56,596 nt of DNA from contig JAQTMN010000007.1 in the NCBI GenBank assembly GCA_028714315.1, forward strand, positions 1 to 56,596, written 5' to 3'. Below the pieces are notes generated by a model, which ran no database searches, had not been told where the DNA came from, and saw only the letters and a list, made by a program, of their open reading frames with translations. Source of the DNA: Sulfuricella sp. (GTDB lineage Bacteria > Pseudomonadota > Gammaproteobacteria > Burkholderiales > Sulfuricellaceae). Numbering within the stretch: position 1 is the first letter of the stretch; each line of letters opens with the position of its first letter. Positions 1 to 8,397 of the stretch are shown one piece after another. Made by a program: the position numbers and the translations under genes.

Positions 1-1
1 T

Positions 2-2719
2 TCGTCCGGCATCATGAAGCAATATTCTCCCGCGCGGCTGACCAAACCGCTGCGGCGCAAACCGGGCTCGGAGCGCGGCGACGGCGAGTTCGAGGAAATT
101 TCCTGGGACGAGGCGTTTTCGGTGATGTCCGAGCGCCTGGCAAAAATCCGCGCCACCGATCCGAAAAAGTTCGCGCTCTTTACCGGCCGCGACCAGATGC
201 AGGCCGTCACCGGCCTGTTCGCCAAACAGTTCGGCACGCCCAACTATGCCGCCCATGGCGGTTTCTGCTCGGTCAATATGGCCGCCGGCATGATCTACAC
301 CATCGGCGGCTCGTTTTGGGAATTCGGCGGGCCGGACCTGGAGCGCGCCAAGCTGTTCGTGATGATCGGCACGGCCGAGGATCACCATTCCAACCCGATG
401 AAAATCGCGCTGTCGAAATTCAAGCGCAGCGGCGGCCGCTTCGTCTCGATCAATCCGGTGCGCACCGGCTATTCCGCCATCGCCGACGAATGGGTGCCGA
501 TCCGTCCCGGCACCGACGGTGCGCTGCTCCTGGCGCTGATTCACGAAATCATCCGTCTTGGCCTCTACGACCGCGATTTCCTGGTGCAGTATTCCAACGC
601 CGCCGAACTGGTGAACCTGGACGAAAAGAGCAGTGAATTCGGCATGTTCGTGCGCACCGAGGTGCCGGCGGAGGAGGGCTGCTTCGATCCGCAGAACAAG
701 CTGTGGTGGGACCGCGTCTCCGACAAGGCGGTGGTGACCCGGACCGAGGGCGCCGATCCTTTCCTGCTGGGCGAATTCGCCCTGTCCGACGGCACGCCGG
801 TCAAGCCCTCGTTCCAGTTGCTGCAGGATCGGGTGAAAGACTACACCCCGGACTGGGCGGAAGGCATCACCGGCATACCCGCCGCGACCATCCGCCGCCT
901 CGCCCACGAAATGGGCGTCACCGCGCGCGACCAGAAGATCGAGCTGCCCATCGCCTGGACCGACACCTGGGGCAAGGAGCACGACACCGTCACCGGGAAT
1001 CCGGTGGCGTTCCACGCCATGCGCGGACTGGCGGCGCATTCCAACGGCTTCCATACCATCCGCGCGCTGGCGATCCTGATGAGCTTGCTCGGCACCATCG
1101 ACCGCCCCGGCGGCTTCCGCCACAAGGCGCCGTTCCCGCGCCCGATCCCGCCCTGCGCCAAGACGCCGAAGGGGCCGGAGGGCGTGCAGCCCGACACACC
1201 GCTGGGCGGCATGGCGCTGGGCTGGCCGGCCGAGCCGGACGACCTGTTCGTGGACGAAAAAGGCGAACCGGTGCGGCTCGACAAGGCGTTCTCGTGGGAA
1301 TACCCGCTCGCCGTCCACGGCCTGATGCACAACGCCATCACCAATGCCTGGCGCGGCGATCCCTACCCGATCGACACCATGTTGATCTTCATGGCCAACA
1401 TGGCGTGGAATTCGGCGATGAACACGGTGCAGGTACGCGACATGCTGAAGGACAAGCGCGAGGATGGCGAATACAAGATTCCCTTCCTCATCGTGTGCGA
1501 CGCCTTTCAGTCGGAGATGACTGCCTTCGCCGACCTGGTGCTGCCCGATACCACTTACCTCGAACGCCACGACGTGATGTCCATGCTCGACCGGCCGATT
1601 TCGGAGTTCGACGGTCCGGTGGATTCGGTGCGGATTCCGGTTCTGCCGCCCAGCGGCGAGTGCAAGCCGTTCCAGGAGGTGCTGATCGAGCTCGGTTCAC
1701 GGCTGAAACTGCCGGTGTTCGTCAACCAGGGCGGCACGCGCAAGTATCGCGACTATCCCGATTTCATCACCAATTACGAGACCGAACCGGGTTCCGGCAT
1801 CGGCTTCCTGGCCGGCTGGCGCGGCAAGGGCGGCGAGAAGTTCATGCGCGGCGAGCCCAATCCGCGCCAGTGGGAAATGTACGCCAAGAACAACTGCGTC
1901 TACCACCACCACTTGCCGCGTTCCTACCAGTACATGCGCAACTGGAACCAGGGCTACCTGGAATGGGCGCAGCGCAACCGCATCACGCGCTATGCCGAGC
2001 CGATCCTGATCCACATTTATTCCGAGGTGCTGCAGAAGTTCCGCCTCGCCGCCCAGGGCAAGGCGGAGGGCAAGCAGCCGCCGGAGCGCCTGAAAGCGCG
2101 CATCGAGACCTATTTCGACCCGCTGCCGTTCTACTACGAGCCGCTCGAAATGCAGCTCAGCGACAATGCCAAATACCCGCTCAACGCGGTGACCCAGCGG
2201 CCGATGGCGATGTACCACTCGTGGGATTCGCAGAACGCCTGGCTGCGCCAGATCCACACCCATAACTACCTGTTCGTCAATCCGCTCACCGCCAAGGCGC
2301 AGGGTATCGCCGACGACGACTGGATCTGGGTCGAGTCGATGCATGGCAAGGTGCGCTGCATGTGCCGCTATTCCGAGGCGGTGGAGCCCGGCACGGTGTG
2401 GACCTGGAACGCGATCGGCAAGAGCAAGGGCGCGTGGAACCTGGCGACGGAAGCCAACGAGTCGGAAAAAGGCTTTTTGCTCAACCACCTGATTTCGGAG
2501 GAGCTGCCGCCGCATGCCGACGGCCCCCATCTCTCCAACTCCGACCCGGTCACCGGCCAGGCGGCGTGGTATGACGTCAAGGTGAAGATTTACAAAGCCG
2601 AAGCCGGCGAGCCGGAGCAGACCTTCCCGCAATTCAAGCCGGTGCCGGTGGCGCCCGGCATGGTCAAGAGGCGCAAGGGTTGGTTTGGTTTCTTTGCGGG
2701 CAAGGGGGAATGGAAATGA
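2..2719 (+). CDS. soeA: Molybdopterin oxidoreductase catalytic subunit, SoeA-like (5' end outside window)
   Basis: Likely catalytic subunit of a cytoplasm-facing sulfite dehydrogenase, oxidising sulfite to sulfate and passing electrons to quinone through the two following gene products. The frame is open from base 2. An ATG lies at 14, but the residues just before it (SSGI) and the missing N-terminal CxxC-type 4Fe-4S motif show that about 60 residues lie upstream of the window. The visible 900 residues match the bis-MGD DMSO-reductase fold. GGFCSVN near visible residue 85 sits where polysulfide-reductase and NapA types carry the Cys ligand of molybdenum. The C-terminal molydopterin-dinucleotide-binding domain starts near residue 730 (HTHNYLFVNP). 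The stop overlaps the next start as ATGA. Family membership is firm. The Soe assignment rests on the soeB/soeC neighbours; polysulfide or thiosulfate reductase remains possible. Confidence 0.75.
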   Translation, partial: SSGIMKQYSPARLTKPLRRKPGSERGDGEFEEISWDEAFSVMSERLAKIRATDPKKFALFTGRDQMQAVTGLFAKQFGTPNYAAHGGFCSVNMAAGMIYTIGGSFWEFGGPDLERAKLFVMIGTAEDHHSNPMKIALSKFKRSGGRFVSINPVRTGYSAIADEWVPIRPGTDGALLLALIHEIIRLGLYDRDFLVQYSNAAELVNLDEKSSEFGMFVRTEVPAEEGCFDPQNKLWWDRVSDKAVVTRTEGADPFLLGEFALSDGTPVKPSFQLLQDRVKDYTPDWAEGITGIPAATIRRLAHEMGVTARDQKIELPIAWTDTWGKEHDTVTGNPVAFHAMRGLAAHSNGFHTIRALAILMSLLGTIDRPGGFRHKAPFPRPIPPCAKTPKGPEGVQPDTPLGGMALGWPAEPDDLFVDEKGEPVRLDKAFSWEYPLAVHGLMHNAITNAWRGDPYPIDTMLIFMANMAWNSAMNTVQVRDMLKDKREDGEYKIPFLIVCDAFQSEMTAFADLVLPDTTYLERHDVMSMLDRPISEFDGPVDSVRIPVLPPSGECKPFQEVLIELGSRLKLPVFVNQGGTRKYRDYPDFITNYETEPGSGIGFLAGWRGKGGEKFMRGEPNPRQWEMYAKNNCVYHHHLPRSYQYMRNWNQGYLEWAQRNRITRYAEPILIHIYSEVLQKFRLAAQGKAEGKQPPERLKARIETYFDPLPFYYEPLEMQLSDNAKYPLNAVTQRPMAMYHSWDSQNAWLRQIHTHNYLFVNPLTAKAQGIADDDWIWVESMHGKVRCMCRYSEAVEPGTVWTWNAIGKSKGAWNLATEANESEKGFLLNHLISEELPPHADGPHLSNSDPVTGQAAWYDVKVKIYKAEAGEPEQTFPQFKPVPVAPGMVKRRKGWFGFFAGKGEWK

Positions 2720-3447
2720 CCCAACTCGCTCTCGTCATCGATCTCAATGTGTGCGTCGGCTGCCATGCCTGCGTCACCAGCTGCAAGGAATGGAACACCT
2801 CCGGCCCGGCCGGCGCCATGTCCGACGACCGGCCTTACGGCGCCGATCCGACCGGCACTTTCTTCAACCGGGTGCAGACTTACGAGGTGGGCTGCTTTCC
2901 CAAAACCGAGACGGTGCATTTCCCCAAGTCCTGCCTGCATTGCGAGGAGCCGCCGTGCGTGCCGGTGTGCCCGACGGGCGCGTCTTACAAGCGCAAGGAA
3001 GACGGCATCGTGCTGGTGGACTACGACAAGTGCATCGGCTGCAAGTATTGCTCCTGGGCCTGTCCCTACGGCGTGCGGGAAATCGACGAGCACCAGAAGG
3101 TGATGAAGAAGTGCACGCTGTGCGTCGACCGCATCTACGACCTCAGCCTCCCCGAAGCCGAGCGCAAGCCGGCCTGCGTGATGGCCTGCCCGACCAGCGC
3201 GCGCCTGTTCGGTGACGTGCACGATCCGGAATCTGCGGTGTCCGAAGCGATCCGGGAAAGCGGCGGCTACCAGCTCATGCCGGAGTGGGGGACGAAGCCG
3301 TCCAACCATTATCTGCCGCGACGAAAGACCCAGATCAGGATCCACACCGACGAGCTGATCCGCGCCGACAATCCGCTCAAGAAGGAGCGCCAGCTGCCGC
3401 AGCCGGACAAGAACGAGCCTTCGCTGGACGATGTGACCAGCTGGTAA
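2716..3447 (+). CDS. soeB: 4Fe-4S ferredoxin-type electron-transfer subunit, SoeB-like
   Basis: Electron-transfer subunit that carries electrons between the molybdenum subunit and the membrane anchor. Four cysteine clusters of the DmsB/PsrB/NrfC type are visible: CVGCHACVTSC near residue 14, CLHCEEPPCVPVC near 76, CIGCKYCSWAC near 109, and CTLCVDR with CVMAC further on. These are enough for four cubane clusters. The length (243 aa) suits the family. I chose the ATG at 2716 because it overlaps the upstream stop (ATGA) and has GGGGG about eight bases before it; an ATG at 2710 is the alternative. The N-terminal wording (LALVIDLNVCVGCHACVTSCKEWN region) is typical of SoeB rather than DmsB. The operon continues to soeC after an 87-bp gap that holds a large palindrome. 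Confidence 0.85.
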   Translation: MTQLALVIDLNVCVGCHACVTSCKEWNTSGPAGAMSDDRPYGADPTGTFFNRVQTYEVGCFPKTETVHFPKSCLHCEEPPCVPVCPTGASYKRKEDGIVLVDYDKCIGCKYCSWACPYGVREIDEHQKVMKKCTLCVDRIYDLSLPEAERKPACVMACPTSARLFGDVHDPESAVSEAIRESGGYQLMPEWGTKPSNHYLPRRKTQIRIHTDELIRADNPLKKERQLPQPDKNEPSLDDVTSW

Positions 3448-3453
3448 CTTTCT

Positions 3454-3514
3454 GTAGGAGCGGCCTCCCGGCCGCGATCGCTGTTGAGCATCGCGGCCGG
3501 GAGGCCGCTCCTAC
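3454..3514. repeat. REP-like perfect inverted repeat, family A copy 1
   Basis: Two 25-bp arms (3454-3478 and 3490-3514) beginning GTAGGAGCGGCCTCCCGG are perfect reverse complements around an 11-base loop. An element with identical arms but a different 7-base loop lies at 52343-52399. It fills most of the soeB-soeC gap, so it may fold in the operon mRNA and alter soeC expression or stability. That role is inference. Confidence 0.9.
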
Positions 3515-3534
3515 GGGTAACTTAGGACTTTTAT

Positions 3535-4515
3535 ATGCATCCCGCTTTTTCCGTCATCTTCCTCACCACCCTGATCGGCGTCGGCCAGGGGCTGTTCCTG
3601 GCGCTGTATACGGGACAGGTGTATTCGCTGATCCACGTCCTGCCGACCCAGGCGGAGGGCGGATTTTACGCGGGCGGCAGCGCGCTGGCGCTGCTGTTCC
3701 TGATCGCCGGGCTGGTCGCTTCCTTCTTTCATCTCGGCCACCCCGAGCGGGCCTGGCGCTCCGCCGCGAAATGGCGCACGTCCTGGCTGTCGCGCGAGGT
3801 GATCGTGCTGCCGTCGTTCATGGGCACGGTGTTTCTTTACGCCGCGGTGCATTACACCGGCTGGAACCCCCAGGTCGCGACACTCGGCGAGTCGCTGCCG
3901 CTCGATCTTTCCCTGGTGATCGGTGCGGCGGGAACGGCGCTGTGCTTTGCCTTGTTCATTTGCACGGCGATGATTTACGCGTGCCTGAAATTCCTGCAGG
4001 AATGGCATAGCCCGCTGACCGTCATCAATTACCTGCTGTTGGGCAGCGCCTCGGGCTTCACGCTGGCCGCGGCCTTTTCGGTCTATTCCGCGCCGGAGAT
4101 GGTGAGGTTCTACGGCACCTGGGCGATGATCATCACTTTTGCCGGTCTGGTGACACGCTCCGCCTCGCTGCTGCGCAACGCCCGCCTGAAGCCGAAATCC
4201 ACTCTGCAGACGGCGATCGGCGTGCGCCATGTCCAGGTCGCCCAGAAAGCGCAAGGCTTCATGGGCGGTTCGTTCAATACGCGCGAGTTCTTCCACGGCA
4301 AACCCGCAAGTCTGCTGCGCTCGATCAAGTGGCTGTTTTTGCTGGCAGCGTTCGCCATGCCGTTGCTGCTTTTGGGCGGCGGGTTGAGTTCTGCGGCCGG
4401 CGCCTTCTTCTCTGCGGCCTTCCTGACCCAGTACGCCGGTCTGCTGGCCGAGCGCTGGTTTTTCTTCGCGCAGGCCAACCATCCGCAAAATCTGTATTAT
4501 CAGGCGATTTCCTGA
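3535..4515 (+). CDS. soeC: DmsC/NrfD-type membrane anchor subunit, SoeC-like
   Basis: Quinone-interacting integral membrane subunit of the upstream molybdoenzyme. The 326-residue protein has about eight hydrophobic segments: for example FSVIFLTTLIGVGQGLFLAL at the N-terminus, then stretches near residues 40-65, 90-110, 118-145, 150-180, 190-215 and 265-320. It begins MHPAFSVI, a start common in DmsC-like anchors. The polar loop around residues 215-260 is probably cytoplasmic. It is separated from soeB by the family A palindrome but is otherwise in operon order. Which physiological substrate the complex uses cannot be read from this subunit. Confidence 0.8.
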   Translation: MHPAFSVIFLTTLIGVGQGLFLALYTGQVYSLIHVLPTQAEGGFYAGGSALALLFLIAGLVASFFHLGHPERAWRSAAKWRTSWLSREVIVLPSFMGTVFLYAAVHYTGWNPQVATLGESLPLDLSLVIGAAGTALCFALFICTAMIYACLKFLQEWHSPLTVINYLLLGSASGFTLAAAFSVYSAPEMVRFYGTWAMIITFAGLVTRSASLLRNARLKPKSTLQTAIGVRHVQVAQKAQGFMGGSFNTREFFHGKPASLLRSIKWLFLLAAFAMPLLLLGGGLSSAAGAFFSAAFLTQYAGLLAERWFFFAQANHPQNLYYQAIS

Positions 4516-4540
4516 ACGATTTCTTAATACGGAGAAAATC

Positions 4541-5467
4541 ATGAAGCAAATGTTTCTGTTCCTGGCCATCCTGGTTGTTTCGAGCACGGCTGGCGCCGGC
4601 GGCAAAATGCCCGAGCCCAAGGTCGTAAAAATCAACGAGCGCGTTTATGCCCTGCTCGGGCCGCTGGGGCAGCCGAGTGCGCACAACCAGGGTTACATGG
4701 TGAACAGCACGGTCATCATCGGCGACCGGGGCGTCATCCTGGTGGACAGCGGCGGCACCGACGAGGTCGGCAACCAGATCGCACGGGTGATTGCGCGGAT
4801 TACCCCCAAGCCGGTGACCCATGTCATCAATACCCATCACCACGGCGACCATACCTTGGGCAATGTGGTGTTCAAGGGGGCGGAAATTCTCAGCTCAGAA
4901 CAGTGCCGGGCGCTGGTCGAAAAGACCGGCATGGACTGGGTGCGGATCATGGAAAGCATGATCGGGCACAAGCTTCCCCATACCCGGCCGGTGCCGGCGA
5001 GCCTGACGTTCGCGGAGGACAGCAGCGCCGAGCGCAGCCTGCAGGGCGTCAGGGTATTGCTGTGGGTGCCGCGCGGCTCCCATACACCGGGCGACATGAT
5101 GGTTTACCTGCCGGACGACAAAATCCTGATCGGGGGCGATATCCTGGTCAACACGATCATCCCGAACATGCGCGACGGAAACGTCCGCAACTGGATTGCC
5201 GCGCTGGCCAAGGTTCAGGATTTCGATGCGGTCACCATTGTGCCCGGCCACGGGCCGCTGATGACCAAGCCGGATGTGGCCCGGTTGCAGCGGATCATGG
5301 CCGATTTCTATGCGGGGGTCGAGGCGGGTTACAAGAAAGGCCTAAGCGACAGCGAGGTTCGCGCTACGCTTGATCTGGATGCCTGGAAGGGGCTGAAAGA
5401 GTATGAGGTCACCATGGGGAGCAACATCAACCGCGCCTATCTCGAAGTCGAGGCCGCGAACTTTTGA
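4541..5467 (+). CDS. Secreted metallo-beta-lactamase-fold hydrolase
   Basis: Zinc-dependent hydrolase of the metallo-beta-lactamase superfamily, probably periplasmic. Residues 1-20 form a signal peptide (hydrophobic MFLFLAILVVSS, then AGAGG). The metal motif HxHxDH is seen as NTHHHGDHT near residue 107. Later ligands are the His in RGSHTPGD, the Asp in GGDIL and the His in VPGHGP. The start at 4541 has a good GGAGA seven bases upstream. It lies 25 bp after soeC on the same strand, so it may be co-transcribed with the sulfite dehydrogenase genes. It resembles the SoxH/quinoprotein-relay type of periplasmic MBL protein, but the substrate is unknown. A possible sulfur-metabolism role is inferred only from position. 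Confidence 0.8.
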   Translation: MKQMFLFLAILVVSSTAGAGGKMPEPKVVKINERVYALLGPLGQPSAHNQGYMVNSTVIIGDRGVILVDSGGTDEVGNQIARVIARITPKPVTHVINTHHHGDHTLGNVVFKGAEILSSEQCRALVEKTGMDWVRIMESMIGHKLPHTRPVPASLTFAEDSSAERSLQGVRVLLWVPRGSHTPGDMMVYLPDDKILIGGDILVNTIIPNMRDGNVRNWIAALAKVQDFDAVTIVPGHGPLMTKPDVARLQRIMADFYAGVEAGYKKGLSDSEVRATLDLDAWKGLKEYEVTMGSNINRAYLEVEAANF

Positions 5468-5500
5468 TTCGTAGCCCCGCCGCGTCGGACACTCGAACTC

Positions 5501-5552
5501 AGAGGTTGCGGAAAAATCCGTCGCGAGCGCAGCAGGATTTTTCACAACCTCT
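5501..5552. terminator. Bidirectional hairpin between convergent genes
   Basis: Nearly perfect inverted repeat: an AGAGGTTGCGGAAAAATCC arm at 5501-5519 pairs with 5535-5552. It lies between the convergent MBL gene and mlaA and overlaps the mlaA stop. The A- and T-rich inner parts give U-runs in either direction. A related hairpin lies at 8344-8381, so it may be a dispersed terminator-like repeat. Confidence 0.55.
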
Positions 5553-6295
5553 CAGCGGGGAGCCGGAGTGGACGATGCAGTCGGCGCATCGTCGTCGTCA
5601 TCGTCTTCGGGCGGCGGCTTGCCGTCGTAAACCAGGGCGCGGCGGTGCTGCAGGTAAGCGTCGCGCAGGAAGATGTAGCGATCAAGCGCGGCTTCTTCCA
5701 GCACCTTTTCGCTGTCGAGCAGGCGCGACCGGGTGTCCACGGTTTCCACGGCAATCGCCGTGTTGCGTTCGTCAACCGGCTTATGCCGCCATAGCGGATC
5801 GTAGTAGCCATCCACCGCGCGTCCTACGGCATCGCGGAACGTGCTGGGGCCAAAGAAGGGCAGCACCAGGTAAGGGCCGCTTTCCACTCCCCAATATCCC
5901 AGCGTTTGTCCGAAATCTTCATTGTGCTTGGGCAGGTCGAACGAGCTACCGATATCGATCAGGCCGCCGATCCCTGCGGTGGTATTCCACGTCAGGCGGC
6001 TGAAATCGGAGGCGGCCTGGTCGAGCTTGAACTGGAGCAGGTCGTTGAGCAGCACCAGCACGTCGTCCAGGTTGGAGAAGAAATTGCCGACGGCGGTGCG
6101 CGCCGGGCCCGGCATGACTTCCTTGTATCCCGTGGCGACCGGCTTGATCACGGCCTTGTCGATCGTGTCGTTGAACTTGTAGATGCCGCGGTTGAGCGGT
6201 TCCAGCGGGTCATGGCGGTCGCCATTGGTGGCGCAGCCGAGCAGACCGAGGCTCAGCAGAACGGCGATGGAGAGTTTGAGGGAAGGTGCGCGCAT
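5552..6295 (-). CDS. mlaA: MlaA (VacJ) outer-membrane lipid-asymmetry lipoprotein
   Basis: Outer-membrane lipoprotein of the Mla system, which removes mislocalised phospholipids from the outer leaflet and hands them to periplasmic MlaC. The N-terminus is a lipoprotein signal (LLSLGLLGCATN, lipobox Cys near residue 21). It is followed by the family hallmark DPLEPLNRGIYKFNDTID near residue 29. DFGQTLGYWGVESGPYLVLPFFGPS in the middle is also typical of MlaA/VacJ. The C-terminus is an acidic and proline-rich tail (a run of Asp near residue 233). The length of 247 aa fits. Other mla genes are not nearby, which is common for mlaA in some proteobacteria. Confidence 0.92.
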   Translation of the reverse strand: MRAPSLKLSIAVLLSLGLLGCATNGDRHDPLEPLNRGIYKFNDTIDKAVIKPVATGYKEVMPGPARTAVGNFFSNLDDVLVLLNDLLQFKLDQAASDFSRLTWNTTAGIGGLIDIGSSFDLPKHNEDFGQTLGYWGVESGPYLVLPFFGPSTFRDAVGRAVDGYYDPLWRHKPVDERNTAIAVETVDTRSRLLDSEKVLEEAALDRYIFLRDAYLQHRRALVYDGKPPPEDDDDDDAPTASSTPAPR

Positions 6296-6411
6296 TTTTT
6301 CCAGATCCGGAAGTTGTTGTGGTACCAGGACATTATAACAACGATTCTTCTGTGCCGGAATTTCTTGTTGGCCGGAAACCCGCGGTATACCGGGGATTCG
6401 CGGCTGTCGAG

Positions 6412-6897
6412 CTAGCGGCGGTCGCCGATTTTAATGAAATCCGCCCACATGTCGGGTTCGCCATGCTCGGCGAGGGCGGCGAGCAGCATCAACTCGCCCA
6501 TGACATCCACGCTGAAACCCTGGCGGTTGCCGCGATCGTCGATCATCAGGTTGTTGAGGAATTTTGCGCATTCCGGGTGGCCCCATATCAGGACGATTTT
6601 TTCCATGATTTTGGGGTACACCTCCTCGATGGCCGACTTGACGCGGATGGCTTGAGGCTGGAGGGAGGGCTTCGTCCCGGCGATCAGGAACGTTTCGATC
6701 AGCGCCGAGTCCAGTAGGGGCAGGGGCGGGTCGGTCTGCGTGAGGGTGGGCAGCACGTCGGTAAACTGGGGCGGGGAACCGGGCGGATGGGTTTTGATCC
6801 CCAGTTCGGAGCTGCCGATGACCAACTGTTCCAGGCGGACCACGCGGCTTTCCAGTTCGGCGATCCGCGCCAGAGCGTTTTCAAGATTCAGCGACAT
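6412..6897 (-). CDS. Hypothetical protein with N-terminal coiled coil
   Basis: 161-residue soluble protein that I do not recognise. The start chosen (MSLNLENAL) has GAGG a few bases upstream; a longer frame runs to 6969 but adds an unlikely leader. Residues 1-27 (LENALARIAELESRVVRLEQ) form a short heptad coiled coil. A proline-rich linker follows, then a predicted helical domain with CAKFLNNLMIDDRGNRQGF near residues 110-130. There is no signal peptide, membrane segment or known catalytic motif. It is transcribed divergently from the SDR gene, with about 130 bp between them, and sits 116 bp upstream of mlaA on the same strand. It is probably real given its codon use and clean start. Confidence 0.6.
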   Translation of the reverse strand: MSLNLENALARIAELESRVVRLEQLVIGSSELGIKTHPPGSPPQFTDVLPTLTQTDPPLPLLDSALIETFLIAGTKPSLQPQAIRVKSAIEEVYPKIMEKIVLIWGHPECAKFLNNLMIDDRGNRQGFSVDVMGELMLLAALAEHGEPDMWADFIKIGDRR

Positions 6898-7028
6898 CGT
6901 GCCTCGGCCGTTAGCTAATGTATAAATTCGCCTCGTCGGGCTTGACGAGGTTTTTAATAATTTTGCCACTATATTCCTTTGTGCTGGTAACGGGTATGAT
7001 TTTCCACAAAAAATTGGCGGATGAAAAA

Positions 7029-7880
7029 ATGAATCTTAAGAATGGCAGCATTTTGATTACGGGCTGCTCCAGCGGGATCGGCCACTGTGTCGCCCTCGGG
7101 CTGGCGAGGCGCGGCTACCGCGTTTTCGCCGCCGCACGCAAGGCGGATGATGTGCGGGCGCTGCAAGCCATCGGGCTGGAAAGCGTAGAGCTCGATCTCG
7201 CGGATTCCGCATCGATCCACCGGGCGGTGGACGAGGTCTTGTCGCGCACCGCCGGGCAGCTTTATGCGCTGTTCAACAACGGCGCCTACGGGCAGCCCGG
7301 CGCGGTCGAGGACTTGCGGCGCGAGGTGTTGCGCGAGCAGTTCGAAACCAACCTGTTCGGCACGGTCGAGTTGACCAACCGGATTATTCCGGTCATGCGC
7401 GCCCAGGGCGGCGGGCGGATAATCCAGAACAGTTCGGTGCTGGGCCTGGTCGCCCTGCCTTACCGCGGCGCTTATACCGCCAGCAAATATGCCCTGGAAG
7501 GGATTACCGACACGTTGCGGCTGGAATTGCGCGGTAGCGGCATCCATGTTTGCCTGATCGAGCCGGGGCCGATAGAGAGCCGCTTCCGGGCGAATTCCTA
7601 CCAGGCCTACCGGCGCAATATCGATGCGGAGCACAGCGTGCATCGCGAACGCTACCTCGCCATGGAGCGGCGTCTGGTCAAAGCGGGTGCAGCCGTGCCG
7701 TTCACGCTGCCGCCCGAGGCGGTGCTGGAAAAGGTGATTCATGCCCTGGAGAGCCGGCATCCGCGAATGCGTTATTACGTGACGGCGCCGACGCATCTGT
7801 TCGCGGTGCTGAAACGGCTGATACCGGGCGGCTGGATGGACCGGCTGTTGGCCGCGGTGGGCGGGGATGGCAGCAAATAG
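7029..7880 (+). CDS. Short-chain dehydrogenase/reductase (classical SDR)
   Basis: NAD(P)H-dependent oxidoreductase of the classical SDR family. The Rossmann glycine motif is TGCSSGIG at residues 10-17. NNGA (the NNAG equivalent) lies near residue 88, and the catalytic Ser with YxxxK is seen in NSSVLG and YTASK near residues 142 and 155. The C-terminal region is of the SDR type that acts on steroid- or retinol-like or lipid-like substrates, with IEPGPIESRF after the active site. The start is set at MNLKNGSILITG because it puts the Rossmann strand at the N-terminus. A longer frame to 6918 adds a hydrophobic leader (RFLIILPLYSF) that I think is not translated, though a membrane-anchored form cannot be excluded. 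The substrate is unknown. Confidence 0.85.
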   Translation: MNLKNGSILITGCSSGIGHCVALGLARRGYRVFAAARKADDVRALQAIGLESVELDLADSASIHRAVDEVLSRTAGQLYALFNNGAYGQPGAVEDLRREVLREQFETNLFGTVELTNRIIPVMRAQGGGRIIQNSSVLGLVALPYRGAYTASKYALEGITDTLRLELRGSGIHVCLIEPGPIESRFRANSYQAYRRNIDAEHSVHRERYLAMERRLVKAGAAVPFTLPPEAVLEKVIHALESRHPRMRYYVTAPTHLFAVLKRLIPGGWMDRLLAAVGGDGSK

Positions 7881-7889
7881 GGTATAATA

Positions 7890-7914
7890 TTCATCAATCA
7901 GATCAATTGATGAA
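7890..7914. promoter_or_regulatory. Perfect 9-bp inverted repeat upstream of DUF971 gene
   Basis: TTCATCAAT (7890-7898) and ATTGATGAA (7906-7914) are exact reverse complements seven bases apart. They lie just after a TATAAT sequence (7883-7888) and 44 bp before the DUF971 start. Position and symmetry suggest an operator, but no good -35 box accompanies the TATAAT. Confidence 0.3.
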
Positions 7915-7957
7915 GTCGGTTCGATGACCGGCCTCTGCGTCGAAAGGAAAAGAAAAC

Positions 7958-8341
7958 ATGGCTGGATTGGACGGCAGCACTCCGGTGCCGACAGAGATCA
8001 AGTTGCACCAGAAGTCGCGCATGCTGGAAGTTGCGTTTTCGGACGGCAAGCGTTTCGAATTGCCCTGCGAGTTCCTGCGGGTTTACTCGCCGTCCGCGGA
8101 AGTGCGCGGCCATGGTCCCGGCCAGGAGGTGCTGCAGGTGGGCAAGAAGAATGTCGAGATCACCGACGTCCGTCCTGTCGGCAGCTATGCCGTGCAGCTG
8201 GTGTTTTCCGACGGCCACGACAGCGGGCTTTATTCGTGGGATTATCTATACGATCTGGGCGTCAATCAGGCCGGCCTGTGGCAGCAATATCTGGACCGCA
8301 TGAAAGATGCCGGTGCGAAGCGTGAGCCGGCCAACGCCTGA
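7958..8341 (+). CDS. DUF971 domain protein
   Basis: 127-residue protein of the DUF971 / gamma-butyrobetaine-hydroxylase N-terminal-like family. Hallmarks are PTEIKLHQKSRMLEVAFSDG near residue 11, LPCEFLRVYSPSAEV near 36, and the C-terminal HDSGLYSWDYLYDLG near 88. A GAAAGGAAAAG stretch precedes the ATG. In proteobacteria this domain often stands alone next to ubiquinone genes, or fused to iron-sulfur assembly proteins; here it has no such neighbour. The function is unsettled. Confidence 0.85.
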   Translation: MAGLDGSTPVPTEIKLHQKSRMLEVAFSDGKRFELPCEFLRVYSPSAEVRGHGPGQEVLQVGKKNVEITDVRPVGSYAVQLVFSDGHDSGLYSWDYLYDLGVNQAGLWQQYLDRMKDAGAKREPANA

Positions 8342-8343
8342 AA

Positions 8344-8381
8344 AGGTGTGAAAATCCGCTTGCGCGGTTTTTTCACCACCT
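8344..8381. terminator. Hairpin between convergent genes
   Basis: Imperfect inverted repeat: AGGTGTGAAAATCCGC pairs with GCGGTTTTTTCACCACCT, with a four-base TTGC loop. It sits directly after the DUF971 stop and before the end of the convergent EAL/HDOD gene. It has a T-run in the plus direction and resembles the hairpin at 5501-5552. Confidence 0.5.
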
Positions 8382-8397
8382 CCCAGCCGGGATTTTT

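Noticed and set aside
703-2265. 520-codon plus-strand frame inside the soeA-like gene
   Set aside because: Out-of-frame reading of a GC-rich gene, Arg/Pro-rich, with no domain.
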